NCBI GenBank assembly: GCA_032718475.1
Contig: JAUCBJ010002848.1
Span: forward strand, 1 to 48,938
DNA length: 48,938 bases
From: Nemertoderma westbladi
Taxonomy: Eukaryota > Xenacoelomorpha > Nemertodermatida > Nemertodermatidae
Direction: 5' to 3'
Below the pieces are notes generated by a model. It was given only the letters and a program-made list of their open reading frames with translations, was not told the DNA's origin and searched no databases. Every line of letters starts with the position of its first letter. Within the stretch, counting starts at the first letter, position 1. A program made the position numbers and the translations under genes. This document shows positions 11,858 to 23,304 of the stretch, piece by piece.

Positions 11858-12933
11858 AAATATTTCTTACAATTATTGAATTAAATGACAAATTAACAAT
11901 TTACAGAAAGACCTAGGCCTACTAATTTACTATCACATAATAGTAAATGTAAAATTAAAAACATTCACACTACTACATTCAGGATTATTGCATAAGTTCA
12001 TGGTTTGCATATATTAAGTATAATCCACGGGGTAGGTAGGTAGGTTGGTAGGTGGGTAATCAATGAGGTAGGGCATGATGTACAATGTGGTAATATACAG
12101 AGGAAGGATAAAAGGTACCTTGGAAAATGTAACAGGCGAGCTATAATTTTCTTATTTGTATCAGAAATACAATTTGGGGAATATTACTCCATGACTAGAA
12201 TGCTCCAAGAATAACCATACATTTGTGATTGGCTGTCTGGTATTGAAGGGCAACATGAATCAGCTATTTACTGAATGGCAGTGTTTATAGTAATTAATTT
12301 ATATTAAACAACAATTAGTAATTTAATTAATAATAAACGTAAAATTAATTAAAAAATAATATAAAAGTAGCGAAATGAAGTTCACAAAGATTTGCTTTAC
12401 ATATTTATTTGTATGCCTCCTGTTTGTTATAGTTTTGTATATCTTAATTGTTTACTGATTTTGTTTCTCGAGTCCCTGCCAATAGATTCCTTAACACATA
12501 ACATCTGCATTCATCCGCACCGTGGGCTTTATAATACTCACTCAGCAGTGAAATATAGCTTCATCGAATGGAAACCTGCTACACGACATAATTTCATTAC
12601 CGGTATGTATTACGGTTAAGGCCTAATTCCATTGGTTAAATATTCAATTCAATATAATAAAGCCTATTGCATTAAATGGTCGTTAAATTAAATTAAAGGT
12701 TAGGCTTATTATATGGGATACAAAAGGACATAAATCTATATTCGGGTAGGTCCTACAATGCAATGCATAGGCCTTATAGTATAGTAGCCAGTAGATGTGG
12801 TATATTCCCAATTAGAGTGGAATTGTATCCATCTTGGCTGACCATCACCATCCAGTAACCAGTCCGCAACACAATACCAGCTACAGAGTCACAGGTACAT
12901 GTAAAGAGATTTAATCTTAGTTGATTTACTAAC

Positions 12934-13193
12934 CCTAAGTGCATATTCATTGCAATATTTTTCATCTCTTCGTGGACGCAAGCATCCCAGGTTTGCAGTA
13001 GAATGAGTTGCTGTTCGTGTGTGGGAAATACAGTGTTATCTGAATCTACATCAGTATCGCTTGTGGATAAAGTTTGGTTTATATCGTTTGAAGTGACGGA
13101 TCTTTCTACCAACTTGTAACCGTAAGATGACGCACCGGTACCCTTTCTTTCCCTGCCTCCAGAGGGTATGCATTTACCGCATAAACATCCCAT
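12934..13193 (-). CDS. Globin X-like protein, exon 1 (acylated N-terminus, helices A-B)
   Basis: The start ATG at 13193 has G at -3 and +4. The protein begins MGCLCGKC: Gly2 followed by Cys3 and Cys5 is the classic N-myristoylation plus palmitoylation signal seen in globin X. A Ser/Thr/Asp-rich linker follows (residues about 10-55), then a helix A-B segment, FPTHEQQLILLQTWDACVHE and KNIAMNMHL, with the invariant-type Trp of helix A. The exon ends at 12934 with donor GG|GTTAGT in phase 2, exactly the conserved B12.2 globin intron position. Exon 1 is therefore 86 codons plus 2 nt. Reading on past the donor gives an unrelated tail and a stop about 50 codons later. The acylation signal predicts attachment to the inner face of the plasma membrane. 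Globin X proteins have been proposed to act in redox or nitrite chemistry and membrane protection. That is family knowledge, not shown here. Confidence 0.72.
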
Positions 13194-14293
13194 TCCTGCC
13201 TTCTATGAGACACCGATATCGTTTACAGGTACCAGTCTGCCTGTACTGGCACTGAAACGACACTATGTGCTATGAATCGTAATAACTGAATAAGGTAATA
13301 TTACTATTACAGTATTACATTACCCTGTTCTGCTGTTACCGGTGAACGATATATTAAATATACCAATACCAACCAGCCAACGGTAGGCCCTATCCGGCTG
13401 TCCGGTATAACTATAGCTGTATAGGCTACGGTCTGACGGTAGTCTACGGTATATCCGGTAACTCTGAACTCATTACTGCATTAAGAACAGTATAGGCCTA
13501 CTGGCTGACTGGTATAATGAACAATATACAGATATAAGCCTTCGCAGTACTGTCATTTTCTTGACTGCTGGACTGTATTTATATGATAAATGAACGGATC
13601 TGTCAGTCTGTTGTTGAGGGACACGGGATGGGACAGTGGGATGGGATAGACTTGGCCTATCGTGCGATAACTCAAGTCAACTCACTTAACTAGGCCTTCT
13701 TAACTTAACTTGCAACGAGCAGACTGGCAGACGAGGTAAGCCAGTAAGCAGATATCTGGATATAGCTGTATCTGTCTGTCTGTGTATCACAGTTACAGTA
13801 TACAGGTATAAGTGTATAGAGCTGTGTAGACTGTAAGACCAGGCTGCCAGGAGACGGGACACTAAGATACCGCAGTTACCGGATACTGCACATACGGCAG
13901 AGGCAGTACGGCAGGTCGAGAGGGGCAGGTCGGCATACTGGCATATGCCAGTATGCTGATATGTGCGTACGGTACGGTAGTGCAGTAGTCTGGCGTAGCG
14001 TTAAGTGACATACCGGTAGCGCCCACCGGCTGACCGGTAACGTTCAACGGTTACGGTATACCGTACTGGCAACTGGTATCATACAGGTATATGTACTTAG
14101 CAATAACATACTTACTGACTTGCTTAAAGTTATACATACTTCATACTTAGCAATATGCAGATGTACCGGTACCTAATTGACATATTGGACAGTGGACACC
14201 GACCAATTGAAGGAAATAAATTCAAATGGAAAATTGAACTTAAATTGAAATTGAACATACGGTCACTGACGGTTGTACGGGCTGACGGGTGAC
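13194..14293. promoter_or_regulatory. Upstream region of the globin gene, no other gene
   Basis: No coding potential recognised. The stretch is crowded with short words of the type ACCGGTA, TACGGTA and GTCTGTC and contains a local palindrome TACTGGCATATGCCAGTA near 13936. The globin promoter should lie close to 13200-13300 on the minus strand, but I see no clear TATA or initiator. Confidence 0.35.
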
Positions 14294-14930
14294 AGACCGA
14301 ACGTAATCACGATCGAATGTAACATAGTTTTTATGAATCGAATGTCTGAATGTAACCTCAATTATGTTACATCGGATTCTATAGGCCTACAGCTATAACC
14401 TGATAACTATCATGGTAAATTCGATCTACAAATTACAAAGCTCGAATGTAACATAGGCCTAGATTTATTTCAGTTATTTTGATTTCAGGAGTTAACCGAT
14501 GAAATGCTTCGTTTATTTACAGGAAGAAACAGCTTGGTGAGTACAAAAGATAGACTCAAGACCCAATTAAGTAACCTGTATAATCTTGAAACATGTCGAT
14601 CAGCATGCTTTAACTTTCGTTTATTGTTTTGGTTCCCCCAACCTGACGCCTCTGTAAGACTGTAACCTGCTCCTTTCAGCCTTTAATTAAAAGTAACCTG
14701 CATAATGTTGTAACATGTGTTAACTTTCGTTTATTGTTTTGGTTCCCCCAACACGCCTCTGTAACCTGCTCCTTTAAATGGCAGTGTTACATTCAGGCGA
14801 CATTCGGGCTTAGTAATTTGTAGATAGAATGTAACATAGCTGCATAGTTATAGGATCCAATGTAACATAATTGCGGTTAAATTCGATACGTAATAACTAT
14901 GTTACATTCAATCCTGATTACGTTCGGCCA
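14294..14930. repeat. Foldback element with arms rich in ATGTAACATA
   Basis: The left arm (14294-about 14470: GACCGAACGTAATCACGATC and onward) and right arm (about 14795-14930) are inverted copies. The right arm read backwards gives GGCCGAACGTAATCAGGATT, then ATGTAACATAGTTATTACG, with indels. The spacer (about 14560-14790) holds two direct copies of a block of about 100 bp containing TTATTGTTTTGGTTCCCCCA, a motif dispersed elsewhere in the window. Non-coding. Confidence 0.8.
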
Positions 14931-17522
14931 TGTATCCCGCCATCCCGGCAGTACGGTCAGACGGTAGTCTGGTAGGCCTACTGGCAGTAGCAGTACCGAA
15001 ACCGATATGTCAGTATGTGTTTGCCTTGCCTACCTGCCTACTGTAGTAGTCTGGTAGTAGTAGGCATACGCTAAGTACCGTCTGACCGTATGCCGTACTG
15101 AAGTATCCAGGCCTGAGGCTGAGCCAAGCTTTAACGGTCTGGCAGTCTGGCGTTCCTACAACCTGACAAACCAACAGACATCATACTGTCATAGTGTATG
15201 AAAAGCTAAAATTAAACATTACAGCATTACCAGATCAGCAGATTGCAGTAGGTCTGAAGGTACCGCGATAGGCTGATAGGGGCCTACTGTTAAAACAATT
15301 GACAGCCTGGCCTGGACTGATGAACATTGCACATTGTACAGTGTCAGTAGTACATGTTACATGTACTCATTAGACTGTCTGACTGTTAGATTAATTTTTT
15401 ATTAGTCCTACACCATGAATATTAAGAAAAAATATAGCATAGGCCTACTGGCCTAAGTTTAAAGTTAAAATTGTGAAAAATGCCATACTGCCATATAATA
15501 ATTTATTTAAGTGTAGGCCTATGTAAGGAAGGTAAAGCCACCTAACTATTTATCTACATTTTTTACCGGTAGTTGTTCAGTAGTTATACTTTTAACTAAG
15601 TACCGGTAATAACTATTCTACCCTCTCATATGTAGTTGGAAAATGAATCCACCAATCGATATCCACTCACTTCAACACTTACACTGACTGCATTATGATG
15701 CCAGAAGGCAGATGCCACATAGTTGTATGGAAGACATGAAAGAAAATATTCTGCCAGTAATCAATGCCCTACATGGGCAGTGAGTAATATGATTGGTGTT
15801 GCCATGGCAATAATATTCCAATCAGCAGTAACTATTATCTTGATGAACAAAATAATGGAATTTTTCAAAAGGAATTTTGTGATGCTTTAACCATAATACG
15901 TTTCCGTTTTGGGTACAAAGTGGTAGAACCCATATTTTTTAATGTTAATGAGAACATAATGATTGGGTTGAAGGTGGAAACTTAATAATAACGAGGAAAT
16001 GCTTATTGTATATATATGTATATGCCTTTCACATCCAACGGAACGGTACACCGCGCGGTGTACCGCAGGGCCAGCGGCACACCGCTAACTGTGAACGACC
16101 CAACGCCGCCCCCATTTAAACAATGTTAAAACAATGTAATTTCCTGTTGAATTCACAGTCGACAAATACAATCAGTTACCGCAAGGGTACCGTTGGGCGT
16201 GAACGGGCTCCGGGTTGTGTACTGCTGGCTTACCGCTTCAATACCGCCAGACTACTTTACTGCTCACGCACCGTCGGATGTGAACGGGGCTTAATTAATG
16301 TACCGGTAGTGCAGCTTATTTTTGGCCATAACTTCACTAGTTTTGATCGTAGGGAGCTAGTTTTGGGCTCATTCTGTTCTTGAACATAACGATTTTATTC
16401 AAATCAACTTCCACTTTTATAATTTTGTTATTTATTCTCATTCAAAAACTCTGTTAAAAATACCCCATTTTCCAAATCATGTTCAAATTATTTGATATTT
16501 TGCACTCTTTTGCAATTCCTTTTAGGTGCTGCGCTTTAAATACCACGCAGAGTTATGACTATACTAATTACAACGGATGGTCATGAGATAACGCAAATGT
16601 TTACATTCTTTAGGAATGTATTATTAATCATTCACACTCATACAACTGACAATAGTACTGTAACACACTAATTTGCCGACTGTCACCAATTTTACTCACA
16701 TATAAGGATAAATTTAGCTCAAGTACGTTGGGGGCTATGAAACAGCATGAACTCATACAAACCACTGTAATTTGAGCCAACAATTGTTACTAGTGTTCCC
16801 CTCCGCTTACCTCAATACTCAAGAAAGCCAAGAGAGTTATCGGTTATTCCTAGTAGTCTCCAATTATAAGCATCGATTAAATGAGTTACAAACCACAATA
16901 TATTATAACAACATAAAAAATTGCTATACTCTCCAACACCTTGGAACAATGCTGGCCTTTTTAGAGTAGTTTGCGAATTGCACAAAAACAATCCATTTTT
17001 GCCGCAAAAGCTTTAACATAGTCCCTAACTAAAATTGTGTCCTCTTTCAGATGAGACAAATATAAATTGAATAGCTCCAGTAGTTTTCGGGATATGAGGA
17101 GTTTCTGGCACCCATACCATATCAACACCTTTCGGAATTGATAAAATTACACAAAATACATCACCCTTCAAAGACTTTGGTATAACCATTAATGCATTAA
17201 ACCATACTAGGCTTTTTTGTTTTGTTTTGTTGAATTCATAACTGAGTAATCGAAAGCAAGATAAGAAGCAAAATTTTCATTTTTTTTTTATTGATACTAA
17301 ATGAGCACCAAAAGTGGAAGTAGCACTTTTTTCAAAAGTGGTAAATTTGCCCTACAGTTTGGCTACTGAGGTTTTAGAATGGTGCGGATTTCATTAGGAA
17401 GGTTTATTCCTCTACATCAAACATAACGTCGAGTTGTGTAATATAACAACATAGATTAATTTTAATTAATTTACTAACATTAATTATCTCAGCATATATA
17501 TTATGTATCAATAACCTTTTGT
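14931..17522. other. Gene-free stretch
   Basis: No exon recognised on either strand. Open frames near 16123-16383 and 16772-16969 match no family I know and have no splice context. An RFX X-box-like site lies at 15798. The rest is AT-rich with scattered TAGGCCTA words. Confidence 0.5.
15798..15811. promoter_or_regulatory. X-box-like palindrome beside a CCAAT box
   Basis: GTTGCCATGGCAAT is one base from the perfect RFX X-box palindrome. An ATTGG (inverted CCAAT, NF-Y type) lies one base upstream at 15792-15796, and a CCAAT lies near 15818-15822. No gene start is recognised nearby, so function is unproven. Confidence 0.35.
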
Positions 17523-17875
17523 CTAATTAGGGTTTAATTGATTATCCTAATTAATTTGACCTATTAGCACCCTAACACCCAATGGATCATGAGTGATGTC
17601 TAACTGTCACAAAGCCGGCCCAAGAGGGTGTCATAAGTGACACCTCTGATTTCATTAACTTATTTAGCTATATCCATACAGCTTTAATGTTGACCTTTGA
17701 CCCCAAGCAGCTTTAACCAAGCAGCAGGTTTAGATTTGAAACCATTCAATTGCAACCTGCTCTTATACCCCTTAGGCCATATATACCCGAGAAGCCCCCA
17801 ACAATGACTCGCCTTGACGCCTGTCAAGGCACGAGTAACCTAATTAAGAACCGAATTAAGAAGAGTATAGGCACA

Positions 17876-18690
17876 GGCTATGTCTCACTGGGGCTCAGAC
17901 TATGCCTCACTGAGGCACAGACTATGCCTCACTGAGGCACAGACTATGTCTCACTGGGGCACAGACTATGCCTCACTGAGGCACAGAATATGCCTCACTG
18001 AGGCACAGACTATGTCTCACTGAGGCACAGACTATGTCTCACTGGGGCACAGACTATGCCTCACTGAGGCACAGTCTATGCCTCACTGAGGCACAGACTA
18101 TGCCTCACTGAGGCACAGACTATGTCTCACTGAGGCACAGACTATGTCTCACTGAGGCACAGACTATGTCTCACTGGGGCACAGACTATGCCTCACTGAG
18201 GCACAGACTATGCCTCACTGAGGCACAGACTATGTCTCACTGGGGCACAGACTATGCCTCACTGAGGCACAGACTATGTCTCACTGAGGCACAAACTATG
18301 CCTCACTGAGGCTCAGACTATGTCTCACTGAGGCACAGACTATGCCTCACTGAGGCACAGACTATGCCTCACTGAGGCACAGACTATGCCGCACTGAGGC
18401 ACAGACTATGCCTCACTGGGGCTCAGACTATGCCTCACTGAGGCACATACTATGCCTCAATAAGGCACAGACTAAGCCTCACTAAGGCACAGACTATGCC
18501 TCACTGAGGCACAGACTATGCCTCGCTAAGGCACAGACTATGCCTCACTGAGGCACTGAGGCACAGACTATGCCTCACTGAGGCTCAGACTATGCCTCAC
18601 TGAGGCACGAACTATGCCTTACGGAGGCACAGACTATGCCTCACTGAGGTACTGAGGCACAGACTATGCCTCACGGAGGCTTTGAGGCAC
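17876..18690 (+). repeat. 22-bp tandem array of hairpin-forming units
   Basis: About 36 copies of ACTATGCCTCACTGAGGCAC plus AG. Each unit contains the perfect inverted repeat TGCCTCA/TGAGGCA around a short centre. Variants are TGTCTCACTGGGGCAC and a few with CACTAAGGC. It lies wholly inside the foldback element. Confidence 0.95.
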
Positions 18691-18692
18691 AG

Positions 18693-19088
18693 TCCATGCT
18701 GGGCTCTAACTGCTGATGACACCAAATCTCTGGATGGCACATTCAAAAGAATGCTACGCCGGGTTCATTGTGTCAAGTACAATGCACACATCTCCAACCA
18801 GACACTATATAACATTGGAGGTGTCTCATTGGTCCCCCAAGCTTGACACTAGAACAAAATCGCCTCCGCTTTGCAGGACATTGCTTTCGCCGTGAGGACC
18901 AGCCAGTGCATAATCTTGTACTTTGGCAGCCTCATGGAGTGAATAAGCATGGTGGACAGCCCATGACTTTCTTGAGACGCATCTTAAAGGACACTGGCCT
19001 TGAAGATGCGGATGATCTAGCAAATGTCATGGGTGATAGGGAGTTGTGGCGGTGCAATTTTGTCGATAAGCCGGCACAGCATTCTTAA
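18693..19088 (+). pseudogene. Non-LTR retrotransposon ORF2 C-terminal tail, copy 1
   Basis: Conceptual translation in shifting frames gives WALTADDTKSLDGTFKRMLR, then HISNQTLYNI, then LEQNRLRFAGHCFRR, LVLWQPHG, LKDTGLED and GDRELWR. This matches the region after the reverse transcriptase of LINEs whose ORF2 ends with RRLRFAGH...L.W.P.HG...GRP...DTGL....DR..W. Stops and frameshifts mean it is not functional. It is homologous to 47405-47800 at nucleotide level, and both begin TCCATGCTGGGCTCTAAC. It sits between the inverted repeats of the foldback element. Confidence 0.78.
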
Positions 19089-19277
19089 CAATGCAGCTGC
19101 AATGGAGCATGCCGATCCTATTGAGGCACAGACTATGCCTCAGTGAGGCATTAGTAAAATCAGAGGTGACACCCTCTTGGGTCGGCTTTGTGACAGTTAT
19201 ACATCACCCATGACCCATTGGGTGTTAGGGTGCTAATTGGTCTGATTAATTAGGATAATCAATTAAACCCTAATTAG

Positions 19278-19600
19278 GAGTCGTAAGTACGCCACAGTTG
19301 TTTGGTCGCCATACCTCCAACGTGATATTGATCGTCTTGAACAAGTACAACACCGTGCCGTGCCACTCGCCTTGTCCCATCGCTGGCTGAGTTTTGTCAT
19401 ATGAAAACCGAATACGGGCACTCAAACTACCCACATTAATATATCGCCTTGTACAATCCGACCTTATAACAACATGCAAGTTTATCCACGGGATTGACAA
19501 TATTGAGCGAAGTAATTTCTTCCAGTTTCGTTCCGAACTCCACCAATACTCAACACGAGGCTCTTCCTTGGCGCTGTACAAAAGATCGAATCGTGGCCCT
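19278..19600 (+). pseudogene. Decayed LINE reverse transcriptase C-terminal fragment
   Basis: Plus strand: YATVVWSPYLQRDIDRLEQV, followed after a frameshift by ENRIRALKLPTLIYRLVQSD, FKFIHGID-like residues, STRGSSLALYK and R. This is the typical thumb and C-terminal segment of CR1/Jockey-type reverse transcriptases (Y.S.VW.P.....I..LE.VQ.R; L.L.TL..RR...DL......HG). It is broken at both ends: the foldback element lies immediately upstream and a palindrome immediately downstream. Confidence 0.75.
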
Positions 19601-20050
19601 TCTTCACATTAGTCGTAATTTTTTCATATCATTGAACAGCTTGCGTTGCAAGGATTCAAAATATGTAACAATATCTGAATTTCGTTGAGAAACAACTGAG
19701 ATATAGGCGTTCAAAGATTGCAAGAATTATTGTTCACTGCAGGCCATTTATTCTATTTAATAAATACACAATATTCTGGAACAATTTGTTTATGTATGAT
19801 TAGCTTCGCAATAGAGATATTGGATAGGATTACCGCTGTCGCCAACCAACTCATAAAATAAATAACACGTTCTAGAATTTCGTGTATTTATTAAATAGAA
19901 TAAATGGCCTGCAGTGAACAATAATTCTTGCAATCTTTGAACGCCTATATCTCAGCTGTTTCTCAACGAAATTCAGATATTGTTACATATTTTGAATCCT
20001 TGCAACGCAAGCTTTCCAATGATATGAAAAAATTACGACTAATGTGAAGA
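19601..20050. repeat. Palindromic element, about 165-bp arms
   Basis: The left arm from 19601 (TCTTCACATTAGTCGTAATT) to about 19780 is the near-perfect reverse complement of about 19865-20050. Shared blocks include TTGCAAGGATTCAAAATATG, GAGATATAGGCGTTCAAAGA and TTATTCTATTTAATAAATAC. A spacer of about 90 bp separates the arms. A diverged single arm occurs at about 31490-31590. Confidence 0.88.
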
Positions 20051-21221
20051 ATGTCCACGATACGGAGGGTGCGATTTCGCAAAATACACTTTTTTAAAAC
20101 GCTTATAAAAAAAATTTAAAGGCAAAATCGAAAATTCCGGCTTCATGGTAACAACCACGGTGAGTGGAACTAGTTGTGTTTCAAATTTCAAGCAATATGA
20201 TAAAGATTTGTAGAAAAATCTTGGGGGGGGGGGGGGGGGGGGGGTCCGTGTCATCAGAAAATGACACTATATTACGGGACATAATTAGAAAGTAATTCGA
20301 ATTAGAATAATAATTAGAAAGATATAGGCTATATCTTAGGCGATATATGTTGACTAAAGATATAGGCGGGATAAAGGCTAATCTGAATAATAATAATAAT
20401 ACAAGGACTAGGCCTGGGTCTACTGAAGTAGTCTTTAATATTCTTTCTATAATTCATAAGCATATTGTAACATTTGAGTAATTTCAAAAAATGTCCACTT
20501 TATTTTACTTCAAAAATTTACATGCAGTGTTTCTTAAGTAACACTTTTGGAATAAAACAACGTACCTACTGTTGTAATACTACTGTACTACGGTTTTCCG
20601 TCTCAAGTGCTACTTTACAAACAAATGTCAATACTTATTAATCCTGATACCTGATGATTTAGATTAACATGCAAGAAATAATAATTATTAAATCCATATA
20701 AAGTTTAATATATTCAAATATCCAATTCGTTCCCCATACTTTTATTTTGGTACATAAGTTCGTCGAATTCGAATAGGCCTACGATATCATGCAGTATTTT
20801 ACTGAATACATGTCTCTTGTACCATCAATTCAAGACAGGGGGTGGGGGGGGGGGGGGGGGGGGGGTTGTGGGACATCGCCGTCCCAGCAACTGACCCGCC
20901 ACATCGACGCCGCGTACTCGACATAACCGGCCTCGAAAAAATAGATGGAGATATCGAGTTTACCGCATTCCGACATTGGAGGGAGTGGTGTGTGCATGCG
21001 CACTGCCAGCAGGCCCCAACTTTCCCCGAGACATGCAGACATTTTTACAAATATTTTTTTCTATTTCAAAAAGAGCAGATTTTTATCAAGATTCCAAATT
21101 TGAAAACCATTCAGCAAGATCTGACTTACTTCTCGAGATATGGCTGTCTATCCGTTTAACTGTCGGTTTGTCAGTAAGTATGTCTGTCCGTCAATAAAAA
21201 GCATAGGCCTACTATCTGTCT
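20051..21221. other. Gene-free stretch with two poly(G) runs
   Basis: Holds G runs at 20223-20244 and 20844-20865 and AT-rich unique sequence. A GC-richer patch at 20870-21020 (around GACCCGCCACATCGACGCCG) is open in two frames but shows no recognisable domain. Confidence 0.45.
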
Positions 21222-21715
21222 AAAAAATTCCCTGTATGGGTTTTCGTGGTCGGTGACTTCATTTCGGATGAAGTCACTCAAATTAGGCCTTGTCGGTTAT
21301 GTCTATATGCCTGTCAGTCTGTCTGTTAAAATATAACCGACAGTCTGATAGCCAAACGGACAATTTGGAAGTAAGCAACTCGAAATGAATTCTTCGACAG
21401 TAAAACCCCCATAACTAACCTTTTAGCTAGATGGTGTGCCTTTTTCTTATAATTGACAGACAGATAGTCGGATAGTCAGAAAGACCGACAGACAGACATA
21501 CATACAAACTAGATTTCATTAAAAGTGAAAACTGACCTCAAAATGAAATCAGCGACCAGGAAAACCCCCATAGCTAAAATCTTAGCATGAGTTTGTGCTT
21601 TCTTGTTGCTAGATATATATTGACAGACATTCTCACATACAGTATTAACAGACAGTTCTTGCGCGGGAAGGTTCAAACTTTAAAGGCAATTATCTCGGAA
21701 TGGAATTTTTCATTT
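21222..21715 (+). repeat. Dispersed repeat family A, copy 2
   Basis: Colinear with 7572-8075 over nearly its whole length (GGTTTTCGTGGTCGGTGACT near the start, GCGCGGGAAGGTTCAAACTT near the end). Start and centre are internally inverted relative to each other (GGTCGGTGACTTCATTT versus AAATGAAATCAGCGACCAGG). Non-coding. Confidence 0.78.
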
Positions 21716-22102
21716 ATCGTGTTTCATTCAATGGCCGAAAAGACCTACATTGCTCAAATGATATTATTCAAAAGATTATATGGTTTATTTTGTTGTTTGA
21801 CTACGGCCTAATGTGATATACAGTTTATACTGTATAATCTTGAGAAATAAAACAATGTTTTTTTTATAAAAACGTACATATTTTAAGCAAATAATATAAA
21901 GTTAATAATACTATATATTATTTGTACATATTTTATATTAATTGTATTATACACAGTATTATATAACAATAATATTATATAGTAATCGCCACTAATTGAA
22001 TGCCACCCCAAATTATATGATTTCACAGGAAAAAAATTATTTAGCACCATATATATTTTTTTGTAGCACCAATTTACATTCCCCAATTTTGAATATCTCT
22101 AT

Positions 22103-22750
22103 CACCAAAAACAAATTATCCATCCCCCAAAAACAATTATCCATCCCCCAAAAACAATTATTCATCCCCCAAAAACAATTATTCATCCCCCAAAAACAAT
22201 TATTCATCCCCCAAAAACAATTATTCATCTCCCAAAAACAATTATTCATCCCCCAAAAACAATTATTCATCCCCCAAAAACAATTATTGATTCCCCAAAA
22301 ACAATTATTCATCCCCCAAAAACAATTATTCATCCCCCAAAAACAATTATTCATCCCCCAAAAACAATTATTCATCCCCCAAAAACAAATTAATCCCCCA
22401 AAAACAATTATCCATCCCCCAAAAACAATTATCCATCCCCCAAAAACAATTATCCATCCCCCAAAAACAATTATTGATTCCCCAAAAACATTTATTCATC
22501 CCCCAAAAACAATTATCCATCCCCCAAAAACAATTATCCATCCCCCAAAAACAATTATCCATACCCCAAAAACAATTATTCATCCCCCAAAAACAATTAT
22601 CCATCCCCCAAAAACAATTATCCATCCCCCAAAAACAATTATCCATCCCCCAAAAACAATTATCCATCCCCCAAAAACAATTATTCATCCCCCAAAAACA
22701 ATTATCCATCCCCCAAAAACAATTATTCATCCCCCAAAAACAATTATTCA
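22103..22750 (+). repeat. 21-bp minisatellite
   Basis: About 30 tandem copies of CATCCCCCAAAAACAATTAT plus T, with TTCAT/TCCAT alternation and one 18-bp-like variant near 22385. The unit is seven codons, so the array is open in frames on both strands (for example IPQKQLF on plus). I treat this as non-coding. Confidence 0.96.
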
Positions 22751-22752
22751 TT

Positions 22753-23304
22753 GACACTTTACACTTTGCAACTTGAGTCAAATATTGACTCGTACGAACA
22801 TGTGCTTTAAACCAGTATCAATGTCATATCACAAAACGTTTGACCCCCCCTTGTCACAATCTGTCATGAAATTTCTAACCCCATCCTCCACTACCCTACG
22901 TGACGTCATTTATAGACGGCCAGAGTTGGAATAAAGCACTATAATTGCCATGTAATGAAATTAGTTACATTAATTTCAGTTAATATTTTTATATTTTCCC
23001 ATTTTGAAAGTTTCTATGAAATTTATATCTTATTTATCTTCAACTGTTAGAAGTTAACCCAATTAATCAGTAACCTGTTCATTCTGATATATTTTACGTT
23101 ATTATCCAATATATTTCCAACGATATATGAATTGGGGGTACTGTACTTAAAAGCTATAATTAGGAATTTCGCCAGTATCTTTAACGAAAAATATGAATAG
23201 AAAATAGTTTACTGCGCCTAACATAAAAATAAAAAATTATTAATATTGCAATTTGTCCGTCAAACCAACTAATCGTTAAAACATCCCAGTTCACCTTAGA
23301 GCGT
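22753..23304. other. AT-rich stretch 3' of the APC1 reading frame
   Basis: On the minus strand this is where the remaining APC1 exon(s) or 3'-UTR would lie. I see no frame matching the APC1 C-terminus and no clear AATAAA close to the stop. Confidence 0.45.

Larger units (their letters stand above)
7062..12933 (-). other. Globin intron 1 (B12.2), 5.9 kb, repeat-filled
   Basis: Bounded by the phase-2 donor at 12933 and the acceptor at 7062. It contains a SINE (7414-7571), two dispersed-repeat blocks, a Penelope-like fragment, a SINE tail and several pure G/C runs, each listed separately. Nothing else in 8080-10290 or 11860-12930 looks coding. A patch at 8210-8400 is less AT-rich and open in places on the minus strand, but I recognise no domain. 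Confidence 0.6.
17523..19277. mobile_element. 1.75-kb foldback transposon with 130-bp terminal inverted repeats
   Basis: The left terminus CTAATTAGGGTTTAATTGAT (17523) and right terminus (reverse complement, ending 19277) are parts of inverted repeats of about 130 bp: 17523-17657 and 19151-19277. They share CACCCTAACACCCAATGG, AACTGTCACAAAGCC and CAAGAGGGTGTC. Inside lie a 22-bp tandem array, a captured LINE tail and a single inverted remnant of the 22-bp unit at 19125-19148. No transposase is visible. A target-site duplication is not evident (left flank ACCTTTTGT, right flank GAGTCGTAA). Confidence 0.85.

Noticed and set aside
12774-12933. Continuation of globin exon 1 to the in-frame stop at 12774
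   Set aside because: The sequence after the phase-2 donor at the canonical B12.2 position has no globin similarity, while exon 2 joins in phase.
17876-18690. CRISPR-like array
   Set aside because: The 22-bp units are contiguous with no unique spacers, and the genome is eukaryotic; it is a tandem repeat within a foldback element.
21996-22781. Frames encoding IPQKQLF or MNNCFWG repeats
   Set aside because: These are translations of the 21-bp minisatellite on opposite strands, with no promoter, splice or domain support.
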